A DNA stretch of 64,000 bases from Temnopleurus reevesii (lineage: Eukaryota > Echinodermata > Echinoidea > Temnopleuroida > Temnopleuridae): assembly GCA_036244855.1 (NCBI GenBank), contig BQKZ01001291.1, forward strand, positions 12,220 to 76,219, read 5' to 3'. A program made the position numbers and the translations under genes. The notes beneath the pieces are model-generated. The model ran no database searches and was not told the origin of the DNA. It was given only the letters and a program-made list of their open reading frames with translations. Of this stretch, positions 37,119 to 49,675 are shown one piece after another. Position 1 is the first letter of the stretch, and each line of letters opens with the position of its first letter.

Positions 37119-38179
37119 ATTAAAAAAAAGACAATGTTATAATATCAAGATCACCAACATTATCAATCTAACAGAATGACACACATCATGTTCCTTTTTA
37201 CTGTCAAAATGGTGTTGGGAAAGACAATCAATTCTGTGGGGGCTCTAAATTTTCATACAATAATTTTCTTCTATCAACTGCACAAAGCGGAATCATTTTC
37301 CAAAACGAAATCAAACAAAGAAATGTTTGGACAGGTGAACCAAAAGGCTTTAAACGCAAGCTACCTATTTGATATCAACTTACATAAATGTATTTAATGT
37401 CTTCTTGTGTAATAATGAGATACAATGACAGGGCCACCCCCTAGGGCTTACAAAAGCTCTGTTTCATTGTTCTTTTTTCACACGAAACCGAAAACGTAAT
37501 CACATGACACTCCTCATGACCTTATGTAATTTACAGGGTGTTCAAATACACTCAAAATTTATACGAGATCTGTAAAACTATAATTTTTAAAAATGCATCT
37601 TAATTATAACTAACAATATGACATATTGTGGGAAACTGAGGAGTATATATCGGAATGGTTAGTCAACAACGTAGTTTTTTTATACAATTATGTTGTTTCT
37701 TTATTGAGTTTTGATATAAACTCAGTCGCGTCTGAACAATGAGTTAGGGTCTGCACACAAATTCATTTAGAAACTTCTTAAATTGGAGACTGGATATTTT
37801 AACCTCAATTGTTAATGAACCAGATTAAGTTTCAAGAAAGGTAACTTGTGATGAATAATATCTAAAGCAATTATTTACAAGGATATTGTAAGTATGGTGT
37901 TTTCTATCATTAAAATGCATTAATATAAGCAGCTAGGTCATATAAAGTTTATGTCTGGTAAAATGGGCTCAGCTATGTCTAAGGGAAGTTCTGGTGCAAA
38001 ATAATGGTAACTAAGAAGTTCTTAATTAATATTGTCATAACAATGGATACATTTCCTCAAATATCACCATAATTATCATTAGCATTTGCACCCTGCAAAT
38101 GTATGTTTATTAGTGTGCATGCCTTCAGACTGAAGCAGCAAAATGCAAGTAGGTTACCTGTAGCTGTTAAATAAGCATT

Positions 38180-38669
38180 AAAGCCCAAGTATAGTTTTGG
38201 TAAAGATGAAGAAATGTGAATTTTGGGGATGTTATCATGACATGTAAGTCTTATACACATTTTGAGACCATAGCATATTCTTTTACGAACTGATTCTTTT
38301 TAAAATTTGAATTTGACCTTTAAATCAAATTTAGCACCCTCTCTTGGTTATAGCATTATTTTGCTCGTTATCAAGCATATACAAAGATTTGACGATAGAA
38401 TGATATAGAGATATACACAACAATTAAATTCTGAAAATTTTCATCCAATTCTGAGCATGGGAAGTTGTTCTTAATTAAGAAAGAAAATATTGAAACAGTG
38501 TGGATTTTAATTTGCACATTTTAGGTTATAGCTTTTCCCAAACTCGTTCATTTTTCGCACAATCTTTTGTGCAATATGTTTATGATACTATATCTCATTT
38601 CATATAGATTTAAAGACAAAATCTGGTGATAAAAATTTTCGCTTTTACCAAAACTGTACTTGGGCTTTA
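38180..38669. mobile_element. Family E MITE inserted in a tandem repeat unit
   Basis: About 490 bp with inverted ends AAGCCCAAGTATAGTTTTGG and CCAAAACTGTACTTGGGCTT. The same flanking sequence without the insert is found at 39479-39510 (GCATTAATTATGAAC), which gives a target duplication of TA or TTAA. Non-coding. Confidence 0.85.
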
Positions 38670-39289
38670 ATTATGAAAAAAAGGACAAAACTCATCTCAG
38701 CATTCATATCCAGCATCTATTCACAAAGTATAAAATAATCTGAATCCATATATTAAGTGTGTAAACTTCTAATATACACAATGAAACTAAAGCAACATAT
38801 CTCATAGCAAAATTGGCTCCCTGTAGCTGTAAAATAAGCATGAATTATGAACAAAACAAAAGGACAAAACTAATCTCAGCCTTCATATTCAACATCTATT
38901 TAGTGTATAAGTGTAAATCTGAATGATGAATCCATATAATTTGCACATGTGTGTATATAACACAGGTTAGTAAAATATTTAAATTAGCTTATCAATATCA
39001 TTATCATTGACATGTATTCTGTATCCCTCTCTCTCTCTCTCTTCTTCTCCTCACTCTTTCCCCACACTTAGACATGAGATAAACATGATATTTTATACTA
39101 TATAAAATGAAAGAAATAAGAATATATTTAAGTTTAATGTTTCTTTGAGGTATCCATATCCAAACAAGCTATGCTTTTCTTTGGATACCTCTGTTTTTCC
39201 TCAATATAATTTCAAATGTAACAAGTTTATATATTTGTACCATATGTGATAATGTTTAACATTTGTTATTTTGTCTTACAATTTATATT

Positions 39290-39383
39290 TTTTTCGTTTA
39301 TATCCATGCAAGTTTATGTTATATTGTAATTGTTATGATTTGAGTGTAAAATAAAAAATATCTGAATCTGAATCTGAATCTGA
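39290..39383 (+). repeat. Retroposon 3' end with (GAATCT)n
   Basis: GTGTAAAATAAAAAATATCT followed by GAATCT three times, a non-LTR-style terminal repeat after a poly(A)-signal-like motif. Confidence 0.55.
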
Positions 39384-40404
39384 TAATTAGCTTTATTATC
39401 ATTTTTGTCCTGCATATATGCATGTATATTCATTATTGTATATTCAAACTAAAGCAGCAAAATGCAAGTAGGTTACCTGTAGCTGTTAAATAAGCATTAA
39501 TTATGAACAAAAGGACAAAGCTCAGCATTCATATTCAGCATCTATTTACAAAGAATAAATCTGGATCCAGATAATCAATAACGACGTGGGAGGTTTCTAT
39601 AGATCACAATGGGTGGGGCTACATACAATGGAATTATGACGGTTTGATACAACGGTCCCCCGATATCGAGGCGTGGATGGGAAAATACACCTAATGATTG
39701 TGTGACTAATATGTTTTGGGTGAGGATGAACAATAGATGCACATCATTGGAGGGGGAGATGGGAAATAACCATGTACATCGGGGGAAACTCCTAGATCCA
39801 TGATATGACAAAAATATAAGATGACAGATATTTGAAACTTGTTTTACAAAATAAATGTGAAAAGTTATTTCATTTTGCTTATAAAAGGAATTGCATTTAT
39901 GTTTAGTAATAAAAGATCTTTAGAAAATTATATATAAATGGATGATTTTTAAAAATATGAAGAATTACACATAGTTATAATTTGATACAGGGTGTCACAA
40001 TGCCCTATCAAACGTCCATCTGACAAAACGTGCCTGTAGTCAAAATCTATTGGTTATGAATTGTATTCACATTGTAAAGGTAAAATATGCATACATTATA
40101 GGAATGAACCTATTTCTCGCTAGTCCATACCTTTATTCACAATTTATGTAGAATCATGCAACCTTCAATTGAAAAATAACATTTATAAGGATGTTCCTTT
40201 TCAAGGTTTAATACTTGTTTCCTTTCAAACTTTGTTTAAAAAATACCTGTTCCTCTTTTGATATTGTAAATGCAAAATATAGAGGGATGAACTGGAAGTG
40301 AGATTTACTGAAATCCCGAATACTGACAGAAAAGAAGATAATGTACATGTTACTTCACATGTACTTTTTTCCAAAGACTAAAAATATAATTTATATAAAT
40401 ATGT

Positions 40405-40570
40405 TTCAATTTTCAAGTTTCAAATTTATTTTCCTACTCAAATCACAAATCATTACACAAAACAATGTGGAGAGGGAGAGAAAGATAAGACAAAGAAGGA
40501 TCAAAGATACAAAGTAATACAAAGCTATTTAGGACAATTATGTAAAGTATAGTATGATATACAGAGTAAA
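40405..40570 (-). repeat. Retroposon tail
   Basis: TTTCAAATTTATTTTCCTAC, then A-rich sequence with GAGGGAGAGAAAGATAAG. Confidence 0.45.
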
Positions 40571-40639
40571 CTGAAAAAAAAAATATGCCATGTATCACTT
40601 CAAGCACAACATATTATTATGAAACAAATGGAACATAGC

Positions 40640-40745
40640 ACAGATCGGCAAAATATATTCAAGTGGGGGTGCTTTGTCCTTGGTGAATGGTTAAACATTC
40701 ATTGAGAACACAGCATCCCCTACTTGAATATATTTCACTGCTCCC
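40640..40745. repeat. Hairpin, ~32-bp arms
   Basis: GCAAAATATATTCAAGTGGG and its counterpart ACTTGAATATATTTCACTGC face each other across a ~40-nt loop. Confidence 0.65.
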
Positions 40746-43544
40746 CTCCTTTCGACACTATTACTTATATGCCATGCAGGTATAGTATTCTTGTTTGCCA
40801 ATATACCATATCAAATTATGGTACAGTGTTATTTGTAAAGTCATATTCGGGAAACAGTCCAGAGTGAAATACAATATCTGAGTTGACACCGGGGTAAAAT
40901 TTATGCAGATGCACACCTGTTTCCATGGAAACACTTGCATCATTCCCTCATGGATATATGTAATCTATTGGTTATGATGTTTTCGCAAAAACAACTCACT
41001 CTTAAATGATACTCATCAAATTTGAAAAAAAAAATGATTATGTTACTTTCATGACACCATCACTGCTAGGCTCATAAAAATCACATATTTTCATATGTTG
41101 TCATGTTTAAGTTCTAAATGATATTTCAAAGGTAAAATGTTTGCATTAGGTCTTTTGATAAAACATTTGACAATAGGAAAACAATACATGTACCTACAAA
41201 TTATTTGCTAGAACAGATATTATGATTTTTGGAGAATATTACAAAATATGAACAAATTGTTTTCTTTGGAAACCCGAATCAAAAGTTGTACTTCTTCAAT
41301 TAATATCATCAATAATACATCAGAAATAATTGGAACAATAATTCAAGGCTTTTCTCATTAATGAGACTCTTCACAAATTGCATTCAATATCATTTCCATG
41401 AATAGTGCTCTCGGCTATCTGCCCATTAGACCATATCAATTCAAATTTTCAATAGAGATGGCTAGAACCCGCAAATTAAAAGCTGATCCTCAAATAATCA
41501 CAATTATGATGGCCTTAGATTTGACATTGAAATGACAGCATGCTAGTATTATGAATATTTAAGGTTCATTTTATGTCATTATCATGAAGCTTGCATAGGA
41601 AAAATAAAATTACTGAGTGAATATCTTAAGTCAATATCGAAAGGGAGCATTTAATTGTATTGCATTATGTATCTTTCACATATTTTCTGTTTTGTGCCTC
41701 TTAAAAAGATATTTTGAATGCATGAAAGCCATATAATACAAATTTCAGGGATTGTGTGCTGTGATGCCGATTTCAAACGGGTGCCAAGAACTTGACACTA
41801 CATGTATGATCAAATCGTGCAGTACAGTCCTAGCCTCCAAAAGCACTCACCTTCTCACACCGTCTAGATATTGGCGAGGTGAAATATCCCCTTGTTAAAG
41901 CTGGTTATCTTCATTACAGGTGGAAAATTCTATTACAGATACGCCTACAAGTGGTTTACTGTATCTATGTTGTAGATCAAGGCCAATGGAAAATAGTTGA
42001 ATTTAAATCTAAAAATAGATAGACGAAGTGAATAAATAGGATGGGTACAGATATCAATTTAGAAAATAAATAGTACAATTATTCACAATTCAAGCTTTTA
42101 TTTCTAATTCATTCACGGTTTCCCAGGATCTCAGGGCATAGAATCTGAAATTTATATTTTTTCTTTATTTTGCGAGTAATTTAGATTTTTTAACCCATTT
42201 TAGACCATCCTCTACCCTCGAATAAAGCTTGCAACGACCCTGATTCCTTAACTTGAGACCAAATTTTATGTGACATTTTGTAATCAATATTTTCAATCTT
42301 TTCAATCATAGATCCTACAGCCACCACCTTCCCCGCCCCACCTCCCAACCCCAGTCCGTTCCTGCTCTTTCCTTCTCTTCTTCTCTTCTTCATTACGGCA
42401 ACTTTATTATTTGCAAATATGTTTAGTTGAATATTTATTTCTGGGGACCAGGGTCTCACAAGCACTGCTTCCTGCTGGTTCCAATTTGATTTTTTGTTTC
42501 ACTTATCATTTATCAAATACATATCCGTATTTCTAAGTTTACAATTATTTTTCATTTGATGTATTGATGAATACTATTGTTTGGAAAATGAAATAAAACA
42601 AATCTTGAATCTTTAATTTTGAATTAACTCCTTCATATTTAGCTCTAATGCAATGAAGAGCATAAGGTGCTGTTCTTTCACTGGTATACAGAAATTAAAC
42701 TTTCAAAGCAATTCTAATTTCCTAACTGAATATCATTTTCTAAACAGCTCTCTATTTTTAAAATATGTAATCATCCTGACAATGCAAGTTACATCAAGGA
42801 AATGAAAAAGGTTCAAAACATGCACTACATCCTACTCACCAAAATATCCTGTGTTTCTAAATTTATGACGGTCTTCGTTAGCGGTTTGAGGTCTAATTGA
42901 GCAGGGAAAGCAGCGTTAGCATGTAAATAAAAATCTATTCATAGGGCAATTATCCAGCCACACGCTATCGGAGTGGGCAAATAAAACATCCCATTGTTGA
43001 TGTCAATACTACAAAGATCCGTCAATACAATAATGACACGCAATGGCTTAGTGCACATGTAAGCCTTGACGTTTTATTGTCAAAAAACTATTAAAATCCA
43101 TCAATTTTGACGTAATTTCTTTTTCATGTTGAATTATAAAGTTAAATGCTCAGTAAATTCCATCAACTTTATGTGTTATTGGTATTTGACAAAGGTTTCT
43201 ACATCAATTTTGACAATGATGGCTATTAATGAAGTTGAAAATATCACTCATACAGCAAGTGTTTTTACATCCAGGAATTTTGGAATAAATAGTTGGTGAA
43301 TATTTAGGGTTGGGAATTCATTAAAAATATTAAAAGGGGAAATAGTTTTTAACCCATAAGAAACTAGATTATGGTAGTACAAGCACAAGGTCTATGGGAA
43401 TAAAATAATTTTGAAGTCAATGGATAATGAAGCAAACACTTCTAAAATGAACAATGAAAACAAATCGATGAGTTTGCTTTCAGTGAACAAAGATGCCTAA
43501 CCTTTGAAAATTGACGCTGCTAAAATGCATAAAGATCATTATTT

Positions 43545-43590
43545 CCTTAGTTTGGACAATAAATGATTGAATTGAATTGAATTGAATTGC
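43545..43590 (+). repeat. Retroposon 3' end with (GAATT)n
   Basis: GGACAATAAATGATTGAATT followed by further TGAAT units; same logic as the 39290 tail. Confidence 0.5.
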
Positions 43591-44714
43591 ACTTTTTTAT
43601 TTTTCCTTTTAATATAAAATCTTACAAAAAAAGTTGATGCTTCTGTAATATACAGCAACGTTGATTGGTTAGCTTGGTTTGTTTTTTATGAAATGATAAA
43701 CCCTTAGAATAAAACAGTGCTTTAAAAATATGCAATGCTCTTCATCTGTAATGTTTTAAACGGACATCCATGAGAAAATCTTGGAAAATATCATGAGTTT
43801 TTCTGAAAAACATGATTGGAAGCATTTGACTATTATTGAAAATCATTGATCATAAATCTATAGAAAAAGCTGGTGCCTCTGGAATACACAATGGTCATGA
43901 TTTTAAATTTTCCAATAAAAAGTAAGTTAAACACTCTTAACTCTCTGTGTGTTCACCCATAAACCCCCTGTGTGTTGCATTATTTAGGGAGTGTACATGT
44001 TCGTATGGGAAATCTGTGCAAAAGTGCGAAGGATTCTGGCCAACGGATGACAGGCAGATACACAAACGTTTCTTTAGTCTTCTGTCGCTGTAAAGTCCAC
44101 CTCACAGTGTATTACTTACAGGAATCTATCTTTTAATCAAATACAGCAGTGAGCAGCTATACACACAGCATAAAACTATTGAGATTATGAAATTGATGAA
44201 TCGACTGGTCAACAAAAAAATCAGCAGAATGTGGTTTATAAATAGGACACTGTACATGTATAGTGTAATATTTTCATTGATTCCTTTCCATAACATTACA
44301 TATAAAAAATTCCCTTCTAAAATTTATATTCATGAACAATTATTGTATCTATTCAAAACAGCTATTGTCAAAATGCAGATACCAAGAAATAGCAAGAGAA
44401 ACACATAATCAGATCACAATAAAAACACAATTGGTGAAATGTATATAACTGCAAACAATAGAAAAATATGAATTTGGTGTTATAAGCCAAAGGTTTCATC
44501 TATTCAAGAAGTAGAATAAAAGATATTTGTATCATTTTTCCACAAATTCATTTATTTTATTGCAAATCAACAAGTCTCTTGCATTACGAATTCAAGATTG
44601 TCTTCCATCAAGGTTGAATCATTCCTATTTTATTTAGATCTTGGTGACTGAGGTTACACCCATTTGGCATTAAAAGCTCATGAAATTAAATCATATGGAA
44701 TCATGCAGACATTC

Positions 44715-45245
44715 TCCCCATGACATTTTATACATCACCTTGCAAGAGACAAAGCTCCGCCAATTTTTAATATCAAATAGCTGAGCTCAATTTTTAATAT
44801 CAAATAGCTGAGCTCAATATTGCTCAGCTCAATTACAGCAAACTAAATCTTTTCTTTATCCTAGTTCCTTATCCATATGCTAACCTAACAATGTAAGACT
44901 GATAGATAGGGTGATATTCCTAATATTCATTCATATTGGAACATGATTGGCTGTGACATTTCAAACATCACTTTCTGCAAGTCAGTGCTCAATTTCTAAC
45001 ATCAAATACTTGAGCTCAATCTTGAACAGTTCATTTAAAGAAAACTAAATCCCTCAATTTATGACTGATAAATAGGATGATACTCCTGATATTCATTCAT
45101 ATCGAAAAAGGATTCGTTGTGACATTTCATACATCGCCTTCTGCGAATCATATCAGCGCTCAATTTCTGACATAAAACATTTGCTAAGCTGAGCCCAATC
45201 CCGCATATCTCATTTACAGAAAATTAAATCTTTTCTTTATCTTAG
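44715..45245 (+). repeat. Tandem repeat, three irregular units
   Basis: TGTGACATTTC.ACATC..TTCTGC markers at 44722, 44955 and 45121, each followed by CTCAATTT and CTGAGCTCAAT. The first unit has an internal 28-bp duplication of TTTAATATCAAATAGCTGAG. Confidence 0.7.
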
Positions 45246-45858
45246 TTGTATATGCCAAATCCAAACATGGATGCTAAAAGTGACTTGTGTCAATCATAAA
45301 AGTTTTTAAAGTTGATTAAAATAACCACCAAACAACTGTCTATTTTAACTTGTTTCTGAAAGTTTCCATACATTTTAGCATTGTGTTAAAGTTTAAGATC
45401 AAAGAGACAGAAAGTGCAGTTGTTAACTTTCTGGCCAAAATACAGAGGAAATGTTGCAACAAAATATTATCAAACTATCAAGCACAATATGAATTGTGAG
45501 GTGTCCTAGTAGACATTCAAAACCATTAATCAGAAAAAGATCAAATTACTTACTATATGAGCTGAAATTTTCGCTGGGGTTTTGATTTCATGAATTTTAA
45601 GATTGAAGGCTTCGCTAAAATTTTCGCTCATAAGAACTCCCAAAGACTTTCTCAAAATAATCTTTCGAAATGTGAAAATAAAAACTCGCTAATGTGTGAA
45701 AAGGTCTAAATTCAGTGATTTCGCTAACATGTATGGTAAAAAATTACATTTACAGTATCCACCATTTCCTCCTCGGCTAATCATTGAGTCGGACAGTCAC
45801 TAGGAAGTCCATTACCCAATGACCGTAAGAGATGACTAGCCATCTGCACTCGGCTTGC

Positions 45859-45872
45859 GTTGCCATGGTGAC
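45859..45872. promoter_or_regulatory. X-box-like RFX motif upstream
   Basis: GTTGCCATGGTGAC, two bases from the palindromic X-box, 10.3 kb upstream of exon 1. No repeat family was recognised around it. Confidence 0.3.
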
Positions 45873-47334
45873 CCATCCACTTCACTAGGAGAGAAGCCAT
45901 ACCTCTGAGAGTAGTCTTAGTTTCAGGCATTGATGTTTCCAAATGAGTTGGGGTAAGTATGTGAAAAGTCTATTTTTACCATTAAAGAATTAGCATTGAT
46001 TCTACTTTTGACCAAATCCTGTATATTTCCACTAAACTTTCAGACTTAATGATGGATTTTTAACTATAGCTCACTAATCTCCATGAAAAAAAAATAATTT
46101 TCATTCTTCTAGCCGCATTGTTAATCCTTAAAACCCTAAAACTTATACCCTGCATGTGTACGTAGAAGCAAAAATTATTGTTGTAACCCAAATTATGCTT
46201 ATACAATTTATATAGCATAAGTATTGATTCGCCACTATTGCCCAAGGAATGGATATTACTGCCAGGTATTCATTGGTGCGATCATCAAAAGAACAGATAA
46301 ATAATAAGATAATACACATTTCTCAATATGCTTTCATTAATCAAAGCTATAAATTTCAAGAACAAAAATAATAATTTCATAATTAATTAATTAATAAATA
46401 ATAATTCTTTCTTTGCAACCTGCAGAGAATATCTAAAATATACTCCTATAGAAACCATACATGAAAATTCCCTCCATTTGTTCTATACATACACCACACA
46501 TTCGCATGAATAATTGCTCACCAGCTATAGAACCTGTGCTCGGCAGGCTTCAATAATGACTTGTTGAAAGTGGTGATAGCACAAAGGGAGGAGGGAAATT
46601 AAATGGTTGGAAACGGCGTGATGTACAGACTTCGGTCAGCTGCTTGACGGCGCTTTCTATTGTGTTGGTGGAAATGACTGCTGGTAGTCAAAATTGAAAG
46701 ATGGATGGATATTTAATTCAGTCCCACTTGGGGATAGGCAAAGGCAACGATGATCAATGGAGTTCATTTAGAAGTATTGTTAATTACGATAAGCCATATT
46801 GTGCCGGTAATAGGTTTAGTGAGTTTTTCATTTGATTGCTTTTTGCTGGTTCATTTTTATATGTATTTACTTATATGCAAGAATATCTTTTTAAAGGTGG
46901 GAACAGTAAATTGATGACAAATTAAGCCTAATTTAAACTAATAAAGTAAACATTTAATTTTGTAACCGGACCAGCTTACATCACATAGGCTACATACCCA
47001 TACTAGTAACTGAAGTATTCAATTAAATAATCTCATAAGATAAATATAATATCAACTAAATATTTTGATATACAATTCAAAAATTAAATTCATTTCAATA
47101 AGCTGATAAATATAAATTTCACAAGGTATTTGCAACAGGGGTTTGATGCTCAGCCTTCAAAACTATTTAACTCATTAAATAATCAAAGTAAGCATGCTGA
47201 CAAAAACATCTATTTTCAGGCAATTACATATCATGTACAATGTTACTATATTTTTATAACATGAAGTTCATTTTACTGTTCTTTTACTTATGCTTGCACC
47301 CGATTACAGATACTTCACATTTATAAGAAATACA

Positions 47335-47560
47335 ATTATTATAATAATAGATGCAATTTATATAGCGCACGTATCCACTCTGCTGAGTGCTTTACATTAT
47401 TATTACCCTGGCTTTAGCCCGGCAGCCATTCACGGCGCACTTGGCATTTCAAAGAATAAATATTCCTGCCAGGTACCATTCACCTCACCTGGGTTGAGTG
47501 CAGCACAATGTGGATGAATTTATTGCTGAAGGAAATTGACGCCATGGGTAGGATTGAATC
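47335..47560 (+). repeat. Dispersed retroposon-like repeat K
   Basis: TGCAATTTATATAGCGCACG, TACCCTGGCTTTAGC, TGAGTGCAGCACAATGTGGA and GGAAATTGACGCCATGGGTA. Parts recur at 4151-4300, 34862-34935, 46190-46270, 51781-52165 and 55745-55870. Confidence 0.6.
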
Positions 47561-48026
47561 ATTTCTTTTTACACATAACATTAGAAACACTTTCCACTTG
47601 TAGAAATCCCCTCTGTATGTCCAAAGAAAACCCAAGCATAATTACTTCAATAAATGACAGAGCCAATAAAGGAATAAACACATTAGAGCTTTAACGTGGA
47701 AAATTGAATCTCTTGTGGTGTGATAATGAAATAACATACACTTCGTTAGGCAGATGATCCTGATAATGTAACGCTATGAGGCACGCATTTCTCATTCAAT
47801 GTATTGCTCTGAATTGATATTGCAGGCGTAATGGTCTGCTGGCAGACTTGTTGAATATTTATTTACATGAAATGAATAATTGATTAGAGGAGAACTGGAG
47901 TGTATAAAAAGGTTGAAAGGAAAACCAGGATAGTTGACCTGAAAGTACATTAACCTTAATCTCATTTCAATATTAAAAAGTGTCTAAATGATTCTGTGAT
48001 GAAGATTGAACTTAATTATTCCAAAG

Positions 48027-48203
48027 ACTAAAGTGTTGTTCAAAAGTTTAAGATTGCCAGTTGCAGTTGATAGGAACACTCCAATCAAAACCATTGTCTC
48101 ATGCGCGTCTTGTTAAAGGCTCACACCGTTCGCGAATGAAAATGCATGTTACAATTTGCAAAGTCACAGTTATTTTGCAGTTGATTTTGAACAACACCCC
48201 CTA
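48027..48203. mobile_element. Family G MITE copy 3
   Basis: Ends AAAGTGTTGTTCAAAAGTTT and TTTTGAACAACACCCCCTAA. The core CACTCCAATCAAAACCATTG and GCGCGTCTTGTTAAAGGC parallels copy 2. Confidence 0.75.
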
Positions 48204-49661
48204 AGATAGTCATGATAACCTTTTGTTTACTAATGATTTTGAAGAGAGCATAGTCTTATTTTACATAATTCAACTCCGTGCCCTCTCAAATAAATTAAAT
48301 ATTTTTAGAAAGTGAGATAAATTAACTGTGAAATTTTTGTGAAATAGGTAGAGCTCCATAGAACATGGGCCAAGCGTCTCAGTACTCATGAATCTATGAT
48401 GATTGCATTTATGCATTTTTAAAATATCAATCCATTAAATGCACTTTCCTCCGTCCTTTCTATTCAGTTCAGGATGAAAACAGGATGAGACTCGATTAAA
48501 AGCCTTTCGTAGTAATAGTGATGATTAATTTCCACATGCCTTTTTATTTGAAAGCCATATGCATATAGTCAGTTCATCAAAAAAAAATGTCCATCAATTT
48601 GAGAGTGTGCAAAACAATATGATTTAAAGGTCTTGAGTTCATCTGTTTGGGACAAGTGAATATTCTTTACACAATTAAGGTGACCAACATGGCCTGTGTA
48701 AATGGATTAAAGCTGATATTTCTAGGGAAAATCAAAATATGACAAATCTGATTTTGAGAGCTAAGGGATATAACACGACTATATGTAGAACACCATCATT
48801 ACTAGAAAAAAGTAGTCTGAAGTGTGAAGAAATACCCCAAAATGCTCTGTTCGTTACCAAATGACATATATTTTAATGATGTTACCAATTTTGTATGCGC
48901 TTCATACGCATGTAGCTTGTGTGGATAAATCACACCCAAAATAGGACCAGCGTGTTAGTGCGTATAAACCAGTAAATTGCATATTCAGTGACGTCAGTTT
49001 TCTGCTCGAAATCTTATCGCATCAGACCGTTTCCAGTTTACATAATTGGCAAAAAATCAGTAGTATGTTTGAAGCAGACATGATTTTATTCCATTGTTCA
49101 AGTATAAAGGATAAACACAAGAATGAAAGATGGATAAATTCACTTAACATGAGATTATTTTCTATTAATACCTACTTTAAAAATCTCTCCTGGATAAATA
49201 CAGTTCAAAGATTCAGAGTTCATTTCCAGTCTTTGTAATATCTGCAAACAAAGGTTCACATGCTGGAACAAATATTACAAACACTGCTTTTCTAAACACC
49301 TACATTTTTATTTCATATTGTCTGATATGTTTTTGTTTGCATCTAACAGACTTCAGAGTATTGTCCTTCATCAACTAGTTAACATATCATTTCTTCTTTC
49401 ATCCACCTGATGTAAACTGAAACTTCTCGTAATTAAACCAAAATAAAACTGACTCCATCATGTCTTTTGATAGAAGGAACCTTGTCTTTCAGAATTCTAG
49501 AGATACTAAATATTTCTCGTAAACTGAAACCACTGGTCATCTGAAATCAAATAGAACCCATTGAATCATGTGTTTTCATACCATAGAGTATGGGACGAAT
49601 CTGAATAGGACAGACGCTTGAGTTGACAGCAAAGCATACAGAACAGCACTGGATAAACACT

Positions 49662-49675
49662 GTTGTCATGGAAAC
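49662..49675. promoter_or_regulatory. X-box-like RFX motif upstream (weak)
   Basis: GTTGTCATGGAAAC, two mismatches to the palindromic X-box. A related palindrome GTTTCCATGGAAAC lies at 40919-40932. Confidence 0.2.

Larger units (their letters stand above)
38100..39575 (+). repeat. Three diverged tandem units around GTAGCTGTTAAATAAGCATT
   Basis: The unit GTTACCTGTAGCTGTTAAAT..GGACAAA..CTCAGC..CATCTATT occurs at about 38100-38780 (with the family E insert), 38790-38960 and 39445-39570. Unit 3 is the empty-site reference. Confidence 0.75.
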
